From assembly GCA_019307645.1 (NCBI GenBank), contig JAFDJF010000174.1, forward strand, positions 1 through 6,127: a stretch of 6,127 nt of DNA, written 5' to 3'. The position numbers and the translations under genes were made by a program. The stretch is from Deltaproteobacteria bacterium. Lineage in GTDB: Bacteria; Desulfobacterota; DSM-4660; Desulfatiglandales; Desulfatiglandaceae. The notes beneath the pieces were generated by a model that was not told where the DNA came from, made no database searches, and was given only the letters and a program-made list of their open reading frames with translations. Below, piece after piece: positions 1 to 6,082 of this stretch; positions within the stretch are counted from its first letter, which is position 1; every line of letters starts with the position of its first letter.

Positions 1-1
1 T

Positions 2-979
2 GAGCTGGAATCAGGAGAAATAGCGGTTATCCAGTTAAGGCTTGATGTCCAAGTTGCTCTGGTCAAGGACGACAGATTTGTCATAAGTAGTTACTTCCCT
101 GTCAGAACCATAGGGGGCGGCCAGGTTCTGAATCCGATTCCTGCGAAACATAAGCGATTCAATTCTGAAGTTGTGGAAGGGTTGAAAGGGATCGTTGGTT
201 CCGATGAGAAAGAGATTATCGATTTTCATGTAAAACAGAACGGCTATACCGGTGTTTCTTTTAACGATCTCAAGCTCATGACTAATTTATCGGATAAAAA
301 ACTTCAAAGTGCGGTTACCACGCTTTTATCCGGGAATTCGGTTGTTCAGACCGACAAAGAGAACCGCATATATATACACAGGGAAACTTTCGAAAAACTT
401 GAAAAAGAGATTTCAGACCGCCTCTTGGCTTATCACGTTTCAAAACCATTGAAAGAGGGGATGCCGAGGGAAGAGTTGAAATCAAAACTGCCTCGGGGTT
501 TGGGTTCCAAGACATTTAACCTAATATTGGAGAGAATGACAAAAGCCGGAATAATCGTTTATGACAAAAACATGGTCCGTATGACAGACCATAAGGTGTC
601 ACTCCAGGTAGACCAGGTTGATATAAGAAAAAAAATTATCGCCAGTTATAAGGATTCCGGTCTGACACCCCCATACTTCAAGGACATACAAAAAAAACTT
701 GATATTGAGTCATCTGCTGCAAGAGATGTATTGGCGCTTCTTGTGGATAAGGAAGAGATTGTAAAGATAAAGGAGGATCTCTATTTTCATAAAGATGCAG
801 TGGAAAAGTTAAAAGGTCGGCTTGTTGAATATCTTATGAATAACAAAGAAATTTCCACTCCTCAGTTCAAGGATATGACCGGGGCTTCCCGAAAATATGT
901 TATTCCTCTGATAGAATTTTTTGATGCAAAAAATGTGACCATACGTGTCGGTGATCATAGAAGGCTTAGAAACGGCTGA
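2..979 (+). CDS. selB: Selenocysteine-specific elongation factor SelB, C-terminal half (5' end cut by window edge)
   Basis: SelB is the specialised EF-Tu-like GTPase that carries Sec-tRNA to the ribosome and binds the SECIS hairpin of selenoprotein mRNAs. The frame is open from base 2, so the GTG at 173 is internal, not the start. 325 residues are visible, about half of a usual 610-640 aa SelB; the GTPase domains lie outside the window. Residues 1-50 are the end of the beta-barrel region, with the SelB-typical stretch SYFPVRTIGGGQVLNP (30-45) followed by KHKR (49-52). The rest fits four consecutive winged-helix domains, roughly 68-135, 136-205, 206-275 and 276-325. The last holds the SRKYVIPLIEFFD stretch (296-308) and VTIRVGDHRRL, the part that in known SelBs contacts SECIS RNA. 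The gene ends in TGA at 977-979, with a second in-frame stop (TAG) three codons later. DUF2333 follows after 17 bp on the same strand. Family identification is firm. Confidence 0.95.
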   Translation, partial: ELESGEIAVIQLRLDVQVALVKDDRFVISSYFPVRTIGGGQVLNPIPAKHKRFNSEVVEGLKGIVGSDEKEIIDFHVKQNGYTGVSFNDLKLMTNLSDKKLQSAVTTLLSGNSVVQTDKENRIYIHRETFEKLEKEISDRLLAYHVSKPLKEGMPREELKSKLPRGLGSKTFNLILERMTKAGIIVYDKNMVRMTDHKVSLQVDQVDIRKKIIASYKDSGLTPPYFKDIQKKLDIESSAARDVLALLVDKEEIVKIKEDLYFHKDAVEKLKGRLVEYLMNNKEISTPQFKDMTGASRKYVIPLIEFFDAKNVTIRVGDHRRLRNG

Positions 980-996
980 AAATTGTAGGAGAAATT

Positions 997-2115
997 ATGG
1001 AAGACTTAGAAAACAAAGAAAATGAAGACAGCGGTGCAACAGGTTTCAGGAGTTTTGCAGCAAAACGTATTATCGTAGGGATTTTGCTGGCTGTTGTAGG
1101 ACTTTGGATTGTCGGTATGATTTTCGGTTTTTTTTCAAAACCCACACATACAAATGTCAAAACCGATACCAGCGAACATATGGGCAAGGTAGATGCTGTT
1201 CATAAAACCCCTGACAGAACAGGTAAAAAAGCGGCCGCAGGAGCTGATGCGCATCAAAAACCGGTTGTGGTAACTGAGACCCATGAGAAAGCCATGGCAC
1301 CGGAAAAAGCGATTGAAAAATCTCATATCAAGTACACTGCAATTGAACCGATGGAAGACAAAGTGGTTGGCGTCACCTTTGTAGAAGCGCTCATTAAATC
1401 GATCGATTATGAGCTTAATGATCGATTTTATGGTTGGCGCCCAAATGACATCTTCGATTTTACCGATAATGTAAACAGTTTTCAGCTCGGCGTCTTGGAG
1501 GTTACGAGAAGAACTGTGGATAAACTAGCAGAAAACATTTCCCGCACTGGAAGTACTGCAGCATTTGATAAGAACCTTGAAAATGCCCGAAACACCTGTT
1601 TTGTCATCGAGGCAGAAAGATACTGGTTTCCTTCAGCTGAAGGGAAGTACCGTGATGGCCTGGAGGAGCTTGAAGCATATGCAAAAAAACTGAAAAAAGG
1701 CGAGGCATCCTTTTTTACAAGGGCGGACAGCCTGATACCTCTTTTACAGGAATATGAACATGTGCTGGGGAGCTGCGATGACAATCTTGTGAAGTCGAAA
1801 GAGGGAGACGGCAGTCCGGTAAGCTTTTTTCAGGCCGATGAATATTTTTATTATGCAAAAGGTGTATCAAGTGCCATGACAACAATGCTGGAGGCCATTG
1901 GGGAAGATTTTAATAAAACGCTTGAAAGGAGAAATTGTCTTGCTGAACTGCATAACGCAATTGAATCTTGCCGACATGCCAACCATATTGATCCAATTAT
2001 TATTACAAACAGTGATTTGAGCGGTATTGTCGCCAACCACCGTGCCAACCTTGCGGCTCATATCAGTCATGCCAGGTTTTATTTAGGGGTTCTTATTAAA
2101 ACATTATCCACTTAA
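997..2115 (+). CDS. DUF2333 family membrane-anchored protein of unknown function
   Basis: The 372-residue protein matches what I know of the DUF2333 family; its biochemical role is unknown. Residues 1-24 are hydrophilic and probably cytoplasmic. One hydrophobic segment (about 25-46, rich in I, V, L, G and F) follows K23-R24 and looks like an uncleaved signal anchor, so the bulk should face the periplasm. Residues 47-110 are a low-complexity K/A/H/T-rich linker. The conserved globular part runs from about 112 to the end and includes YGWRPND (145-151), DNVNSFQLGVLEVTRR (157-172), EAERYWFPSAEGKY (205-218) and DEYFYYAKG (281-289). It is predicted mostly helical. The ATG at 997 is preceded by AGGAGA (987-992) at good spacing. 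The gene sits 17 bp after selB and may share its transcript, but nothing in the protein suggests a role in selenocysteine synthesis. It ends in TAA and converges on hemW. Confidence 0.85.
   Translation: MEDLENKENEDSGATGFRSFAAKRIIVGILLAVVGLWIVGMIFGFFSKPTHTNVKTDTSEHMGKVDAVHKTPDRTGKKAAAGADAHQKPVVVTETHEKAMAPEKAIEKSHIKYTAIEPMEDKVVGVTFVEALIKSIDYELNDRFYGWRPNDIFDFTDNVNSFQLGVLEVTRRTVDKLAENISRTGSTAAFDKNLENARNTCFVIEAERYWFPSAEGKYRDGLEELEAYAKKLKKGEASFFTRADSLIPLLQEYEHVLGSCDDNLVKSKEGDGSPVSFFQADEYFYYAKGVSSAMTTMLEAIGEDFNKTLERRNCLAELHNAIESCRHANHIDPIIITNSDLSGIVANHRANLAAHISHARFYLGVLIKTLST
1392..1432. repeat. Long inverted repeat (hairpin) inside the DUF2333 gene
   Basis: AAATCGATC (1396-1404) is the exact reverse complement of GATCGATTT (1420-1428). 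Inside, ATTA (1406-1409) pairs with TAAT (1416-1419) after a one-base bulge (G1405), leaving a 6-base loop. Outside, CAT (1392-1394) pairs with ATG (1430-1432) across a single T-T mismatch. In total about 16 pairs lie in 41 bases. It is fully coding, covering roughly LIKSIDYELNDRFY of the protein, so it may be fortuitous. Confidence 0.6.
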
Positions 2116-2158
2116 AAAAGATGGCTGCGTAAAAACACAAACTTTTAGATTGCTGCCA
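2114..2158 (-). terminator. Candidate rho-independent terminator of the kor-hemW transcript
   Basis: Read on the - strand, TGGCAGC (2158-2152) pairs with GCAGCCA (2128-2122) apart from one central A-A mismatch. Inside it TAAAA (2147-2143) pairs with TTTTA (2134-2130), leaving an 8-base loop and a small asymmetric internal loop. The 3' arm is followed by TC and six T's (2119-2114). The hemW stop lies in the structure and the T-run touches the DUF2333 stop. The + direction has no T-run after the hairpin, so no terminator for selB-DUF2333 is visible. The stem is interrupted and only moderately GC-rich, so this is a candidate. Confidence 0.4.
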
Positions 2159-3347
2159 CAAATGCATCTACTATACTGTCCAGTAACAGAAGACCCTTTG
2201 TCGTCAGGCGGCATTTGTTCTCTGAAATGTTCATATACCTTTTTTGACTGAATGTATTGATGGCATCTGCAAACATTTGGTTGAAATCCCTGTCAAATGT
2301 TTTGTTAAACCAGGATGTATCTATACCTGCTGTTTGTCGGAATCCCAGATAGAGAGCCTCAATCATTTGCTGTTCAGTTGTAAGGGTTTCTTTTTTCTCC
2401 GTGGCCGGCAGGCCTTTACCCAGATCCTCCAGATATTCCGGTATGGATTTTTTATTCCATTTTCGTTGATTATTGTTAAAGGAGTGTGCCGAAGGGCCCA
2501 GGCCGATATATGGCATAAATGTCCAATACTTCATGTTGTGCCGTGAACAAAGGGTGGGGGAGCGGGCAAAGTTTGAGATTTCATACTGTATGTATCCCGA
2601 GTCCCCAAGCATTTGCCGGGTTGTTTCAAATAATATGCAGTAGTCTTTTTCAGAAAGATGACGGATAAGACCGGCTTGCAAATCATCGAACAGCGGTGTT
2701 CCGGGTTCAAAGGACAGCATATAACATGACAGGTGTTCAGGCTGGAACTGAATCGCTTTTTCGAGATCTGACTTCCAGTAGGTTAACGTCGTATCCGGAA
2801 TGCCATAGATCAGGTCGATACTGATGTTCTCAAATCCCGCATGGACCGCAGCCCTGACAGTGTCGGAAGCGTCATCTGAAGAGTGAATTCTGCCGAGAAA
2901 ATTCAGCCCCTGATTCTGGAATGACTGGATACCGATACTTAAGCGGTTAACTCCGGCAAGCCTGAACTCCTTTAAAGCTGCTTTGTTTACAGTGCCGGGG
3001 TTGACTTCCATCGTTATTTCAGCATCCGGCAGTAAATTAAAATATTTGAAGCATGATTCAAGGATGAAGCAAATTTGATCGGTTTCAAGAACAGACGGTG
3101 TCCCACCTCCTAAATACAGGGTGTCGCATGGCGGTTGATGTGTAGAAGTAAGCCGAATTTCTGTTTCAAGTGCATCTACAAAGGGTTTCTTGAGGGTAAG
3201 GTCTGTGACGGAATAGAAATCACAGTAAGAACATTTTTTTATGCAAAAAGGGATATGAATGTATATGCCGGCATGGCCGGGCTGGTCCCATTTCAGATCA
3301 GGCCCCACTGGGTCATACCCCATTGGGTCATGATACATTTCCGGCAA
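2145..3347 (-). CDS. hemW: HemW-type radical SAM protein (heme chaperone, coproporphyrinogen oxidase-like)
   Basis: This 400-residue protein belongs to the HemN/HemW radical SAM family. The cluster motif is C35-x3-C39-x2-C42 followed by D-F (CIKKCSYCDF). The absence of the fourth cysteine of true HemN (CxC) points to HemW, which in studied bacteria binds heme and passes it to client proteins rather than oxidising coproporphyrinogen. Further support comes from GGGTPS (80-85, SAM binding), EVNPGT (114-119), RLSIGIQSF (135-143), DLIYGIP (178-184), the HemW-type HNMKYW motif (270-275) and a C-terminal HemW domain (about 325-390). The start is uncertain. TTG at 3347 has GGGAA a few bases upstream and overlaps korC by 20 bp; ATG at 3338 overlaps by 11 bp with a poorly spaced GGAA; ATG at 3323 lies beyond korC. 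All give an unusual 15-26 residue tail before GIYIHIPFC. It is the last gene of the kor operon by spacing. Confidence 0.9.
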   Translation of the reverse strand: MPEMYHDPMGYDPVGPDLKWDQPGHAGIYIHIPFCIKKCSYCDFYSVTDLTLKKPFVDALETEIRLTSTHQPPCDTLYLGGGTPSVLETDQICFILESCFKYFNLLPDAEITMEVNPGTVNKAALKEFRLAGVNRLSIGIQSFQNQGLNFLGRIHSSDDASDTVRAAVHAGFENISIDLIYGIPDTTLTYWKSDLEKAIQFQPEHLSCYMLSFEPGTPLFDDLQAGLIRHLSEKDYCILFETTRQMLGDSGYIQYEISNFARSPTLCSRHNMKYWTFMPYIGLGPSAHSFNNNQRKWNKKSIPEYLEDLGKGLPATEKKETLTTEQQMIEALYLGFRQTAGIDTSWFNKTFDRDFNQMFADAINTFSQKRYMNISENKCRLTTKGLLLLDSIVDAFVAAI

Positions 3348-3870
3348 TCGACATTCCCAGGTTAAGGGCCTTGCGGTTCATGTCCAGAAACTTTTCAGGT
3401 ATGCGTGTTTCAAGTACTTTTATGATCGATTCAGGTTTGACGAGATCCAACATCTTGATGATGGCGCCGAGCATGCAGATATTAAGTACAATCGGATTGC
3501 CGATTGTATCCATAACCGTTTTATACATTGGGAGTTCCACCTGTTTTGCATCTGCTTTCCTCAAAGTTTCGACATACCGCGTGTCTGTAAGCAGAAGTCC
3601 TCCGGGCCGGATGGTGGAATAGAATTTATTGTATGCCTGCTGGGTAAGACATACCAGGACATTCGGCTGAATTACTTTGGGAAACAGGATTTTAGAGTCT
3701 GAAATAATAACATCTGAGCGTGCCGAGCCCCCCCGCGCCTCCGGGCCGTATGACTGAGATTGCACAGCGATCAGATTTTCATGCAGTACGGCTGCTTCGG
3801 CAATAATAATAGCGGCAGTAATCACGCCCTGCCCGCCTGAACCGGAAAACACAATTCTGCACCTTTCCAT
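3328..3870 (-). CDS. korC: 2-oxoacid:ferredoxin oxidoreductase, gamma subunit (probably 2-oxoglutarate, KorC)
   Basis: This 180-residue protein is the gamma (CoA-side) subunit of the 2-oxoacid:ferredoxin oxidoreductase superfamily and covers a complete separate gamma subunit of usual length. Near the N-terminus is GSGGQGVI (10-17), the glycine-rich turn of the family, followed by QSQSYGPEARGGSARSDV (37-54), its best-known signature. It has no cysteine cluster and no signal peptide and acts in the cytoplasm. The start ATG (3868-3870) lies 2 bp after the korB stop, with AAGGAG at 3877-3882 inside the korB end giving ideal spacing, so translation is very probably coupled. Its 3' end overlaps hemW. 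A perfect 9-bp inverted repeat (3487-3508) lies inside the gene, around codons 121-128. Substrate specificity cannot be read from this subunit; Kor is preferred from the set as a whole, with Vor-type (branched-chain 2-oxoacid) as the alternative. Confidence 0.9.
   Translation of the reverse strand: MERCRIVFSGSGGQGVITAAIIIAEAAVLHENLIAVQSQSYGPEARGGSARSDVIISDSKILFPKVIQPNVLVCLTQQAYNKFYSTIRPGGLLLTDTRYVETLRKADAKQVELPMYKTVMDTIGNPIVLNICMLGAIIKMLDLVKPESIIKVLETRIPEKFLDMNRKALNLGMSIAGNVS
3487..3508. repeat. Perfect 9-bp inverted repeat inside korC
   Basis: TACAATCGG (3487-3495) and CCGATTGTA (3500-3508) are exact reverse complements with a 4-base spacer, giving a compact hairpin in the korC mRNA. It encodes part of DTIGNPIV. 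No T-run follows in either direction, so it is not a terminator. Confidence 0.65.
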
Positions 3871-3872
3871 GG

Positions 3873-4676
3873 TCAGCTCCTTTTTGTCGCCTTTTCAATG
3901 ACCTTTTCGTATTCGTTGCAATATTCGGGCAAATCAACCTGGAGGAATATACCCCTTTCTATCAGGTCAGGATTTTCTTGTTTAGCTTTGGAATTGATGG
4001 GAGTCGTAGTCTTTTTGTAGGTCTCCATCATTTCAGACGCATTTCCCGCCTTGTTTCTTCTGCCGAAATTGGTAGGGCACTGGGACATGACCTCAACCAC
4101 GGAAAAACCTTCATGAAGTATGGCTTTTTCAAAAATATTCGACATCTCTTTTACATGATAGGTCGTTGCCCTTGCCACAAATGTTGCACCAGCAGCAGTG
4201 GAGAGTGTTACGGTGTCAAACTCATGGTCAATATTGGCATATGGAGCTGTTGTTGCCATCTTCCCATACCCGGTTAGCGGTGAATATTGGCCGCCGGTCA
4301 TTCCATATATTCTGTTGTTCATCACAATGGCCGTCATATCAATATTTCGTCTGGCAGTATGTATAAAATGGTTTCCACCTATAGCCAGCGCATCTCCGTC
4401 GCCCATTGGAACAATGAGGTTCAGCTCGGGCCTGCTCATCTTGATGCCTGTTGCAAAAGCGAGCGCTCTGCCGTGAATCGTATGGAGAGTATGAAAATCG
4501 ACATATCCTGTAATTCTTGCCGAACACCCTATACCGGATACCATCACGATTTCATTTTTGCTCATCCCCAGATTTTCAAGAGCTCTTAGAAGTGCGTTCA
4601 GGATGATTCCGTGTCCGCAACCCTGACACCACATGTGAGGAAAGAATCTCTCTCTGATATAATCTTTGACAGCCAT
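3873..4676 (-). CDS. korB: 2-oxoacid:ferredoxin oxidoreductase, beta subunit (thiamine-diphosphate and [4Fe-4S] binding, KorB)
   Basis: This 267-residue beta subunit holds the thiamine diphosphate and one [4Fe-4S] cluster. Cys17 and Cys20 (WCQGCGHG), Cys51 (GIGCSARI) and Cys200 (SQCPTNFGR) have almost the spacing of the four cluster ligands known in archaeal two-subunit enzymes. The thiamine-diphosphate/Mg motif is GDGDALAIGGNH (92-103) followed by NN at 120-121 and IYGMTGGQ (123-130). HGRALAFATG (68-77) is also typical. There is no signal peptide, so the location is cytoplasmic. The start ATG is 3 bp after the korA stop, with AAGGGG at 4685-4690 eight bases upstream inside korA. korA and korB are in the same frame, separated only by TGA and TCA. 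The GGNHFIHTARRN stretch resembles KorB-type enzymes, favouring 2-oxoglutarate, but the substrate call is inference. All catalytic residues I can check are present. Confidence 0.93.
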   Translation of the reverse strand: MAVKDYIRERFFPHMWCQGCGHGIILNALLRALENLGMSKNEIVMVSGIGCSARITGYVDFHTLHTIHGRALAFATGIKMSRPELNLIVPMGDGDALAIGGNHFIHTARRNIDMTAIVMNNRIYGMTGGQYSPLTGYGKMATTAPYANIDHEFDTVTLSTAAGATFVARATTYHVKEMSNIFEKAILHEGFSVVEVMSQCPTNFGRRNKAGNASEMMETYKKTTTPINSKAKQENPDLIERGIFLQVDLPEYCNEYEKVIEKATKRS

Positions 4677-4679
4677 TGA

Positions 4680-5828
4680 TCACACCCCTTTTCCTTGTAT
4701 CAGTCTGATAATATTTCGGATATCACTTGGTGTTATAAAAACGCCATCTATGCGGTTGGCAAGAAATACTTTTTCCGGATTATCCATAGCCATCTGTATT
4801 TCTTTGAAGATCTGGCCCATATTCATTTCAACTACTACAACATGCCGGGCATTTGCACATTTTTGACGCACAAGTCCGTATGGAAAAGGCCAAAGACTTT
4901 GAAGTTCCAGAAGCCCGAAACGTTCTCCCCTGTTTCGCCGGTTCTCCACAAGATGGAGCGCAGATCTGGCCGGTGAGCCGTAGGAAACGAGAACCGTAGT
5001 GGCATCTTCAAGATAATACTCCTTCATCCTTGTAATATTATGCACATTGTTCTGAATTTTATCCACAAGATGGCGCAGCAGGCCATGGACAATTTTCGGA
5101 TCGCTTGACGGAAACCCCCACATGTCATGAAAAAGGCCGGTTACATTGTACCGGTGCAAACCGCCGAAATCCGACATGGGGATCCTACCGTCCTCCCTTG
5201 GGAGGTAGGGATGATAATCGACTCCGCTCTTAACCGATGTCCTGAGGCGTTCAACAATTTCCAGCTCGTCTTTTTCAGGAATATATAGTTTTTCACGCAT
5301 ATGTCCCATAACTTCATCAAAAAGGAGAATAACAGGTGTCCGGTATGTTTCTGCCATGTTAAAAGCGTCCACCGTGATCGAAAACAGGTCCTGATGGTTG
5401 GAGGCTGTGAGAGCTATGATTGAATGATCTCCATGTGTTCCCCACCGTGCCTGGTTAACATCACCCTGACTGGCATGAGTGGGCAGGCCCGTTGAAGGTC
5501 CTCCCCGTTGTATGTTGACTATTACGCAGGGAATTTCTGTCATCACCGCATAGCCCAATGCTTCCTGCATAAGGGAAAAACCGGGGCCGCTGGTTGCAGT
5601 CATTACCTTATGGCCGGTCAGTGAAGCGCCGATAATGGCGCATATAGAAGCAATCTCATCCTCCATTTGTAGAAATTTACCTTCTATTTTGGGAAGTCGT
5701 ACAGCCATGTGTTCGGCAATTTCCGTAGAAGGAGTAATTGGGTATCCCGCAAAAAAATCAAGGCCCGCATACAATGCCGCTTCCACGCATGCCTCATTCC
5801 CCTGAACAAATTTAATATTCCGGCTCAT
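4680..5828 (-). CDS. korA: 2-oxoacid:ferredoxin oxidoreductase, alpha subunit (KorA)
   Basis: This 382-residue alpha subunit pairs with KorB to form the active site. The pyrimidine-binding domain (about 12-190) carries GYPITPSTEIAEHM (28-41), QMEDEIA (54-60), ATSGPGFSLM (78-87) and RGGPSTGLPT with a following HASQGD (108-123), all standard for the alpha subunit. A linker (about 190-270) leads to a second domain (about 275-370) with SYGSPAR (282-288), LQSLWPFP (309-316) and VEMNMGQ (333-339). The length fits a stand-alone alpha subunit; gamma is not fused to it as in two-subunit archaeal enzymes. Start ATG 5826-5828 has AGAGGTT (5833-5839) upstream. It follows korD after 50 bp and ends in TGA 3 bp before korB. 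A hairpin-forming repeat lies in the linker-coding part (5184-5209). The family call is firm; 2-oxoglutarate as substrate is probable, not proven. Confidence 0.93.
   Translation of the reverse strand: MSRNIKFVQGNEACVEAALYAGLDFFAGYPITPSTEIAEHMAVRLPKIEGKFLQMEDEIASICAIIGASLTGHKVMTATSGPGFSLMQEALGYAVMTEIPCVIVNIQRGGPSTGLPTHASQGDVNQARWGTHGDHSIIALTASNHQDLFSITVDAFNMAETYRTPVILLFDEVMGHMREKLYIPEKDELEIVERLRTSVKSGVDYHPYLPREDGRIPMSDFGGLHRYNVTGLFHDMWGFPSSDPKIVHGLLRHLVDKIQNNVHNITRMKEYYLEDATTVLVSYGSPARSALHLVENRRNRGERFGLLELQSLWPFPYGLVRQKCANARHVVVVEMNMGQIFKEIQMAMDNPEKVFLANRIDGVFITPSDIRNIIRLIQGKGV
5184..5209. repeat. GC-rich inverted repeat inside korA
   Basis: CCTCC (5192-5196) pairs with GGAGG (5201-5205) across a 4-base loop, and CCTA (5184-5187) pairs with TAGG (5206-5209) with a 4-base bulge (5188-5191) on one side. 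It lies in the part of korA that codes for the interdomain linker, around LPREDGRI. No T-run follows. Confidence 0.5.
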
Positions 5829-5878
5829 AGATAACCTCTTTATTCTTTGCTTCCCGTATTCTTAGTCTTTCCATATTT

Positions 5879-6082
5879 TTAGTCAGTGATGACTTCGATT
5901 GCCAGATCCGGGCACCTGAGCTCGCATAGCTTGCAGCAGATACAATCTTCAGGCCTTGAAGCGATGACCTTGTCGGATTCATCCAGTTCCAGAACCTTTT
6001 TGGGGCAAAAATGGACGCATATGCCGCAACCCTTGCACCACTCCCGGTTAATGATGTGCTCTTTCAGTTTCGGCTTTGCCAT
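5879..6082 (-). CDS. korD: 2-oxoacid:ferredoxin oxidoreductase, delta subunit: two-[4Fe-4S] ferredoxin-like protein (KorD)
   Basis: This 67-residue protein has two bacterial-ferredoxin motifs of the form C-x2-C-x2-C-x3-C-P: Cys16, 19, 22 and 26 (CKGCGICVHFCP), and Cys47, 50, 53 and 57 (CICCKLCELRCP). They should bind two [4Fe-4S] clusters that carry electrons between the KorB cluster and soluble ferredoxin. Cys49 is an extra cysteine in the second motif. The small size and position directly upstream of korA identify it as the delta subunit rather than a free ferredoxin, although position is the main argument for that. Start ATG 6080-6082 has AAGAGGGA at 6089-6096. It is the first kor gene visible; only 45 bp lie upstream before the window ends, so the operon promoter or a further upstream gene cannot be judged. 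Confidence 0.9.
   Translation of the reverse strand: MAKPKLKEHIINREWCKGCGICVHFCPKKVLELDESDKVIASRPEDCICCKLCELRCPDLAIEVITD

Noticed and set aside
173..175. GTG at 173 as the start of a separate 268-residue protein
   Set aside because: The same frame is open to the left edge and its translation continues clear SelB sequence (the IGGG and KHKR stretches), so this is an internal codon of a truncated selB.
1482..1784. A 100-codon - strand open frame inside the DUF2333 gene
   Set aside because: Serine-rich shadow translation with no recognisable motif, opposite a conserved + strand domain.
2244..2546. A 100-codon + strand open frame opposite hemW
   Set aside because: Cysteine-rich by chance; the - strand carries the HemW HNMKYW motif and C-terminal domain here.
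3978..4589. Several overlapping + strand open frames of 66-100 codons opposite korB
   Set aside because: They have no family-like sequence and lie wholly within a well-supported - strand gene whose motifs explain the bases.
4620..4679. SECIS element downstream of the korA UGA
   Set aside because: No stable stem with a suitable apical loop is apparent by eye, and the bases are explained by the korB N-terminal cluster motif.
5829..5878. Possible regulatory element in the 50-bp korD-korA gap
   Set aside because: Apart from the korA ribosome binding site I see no hairpin, T-run or promoter pair.
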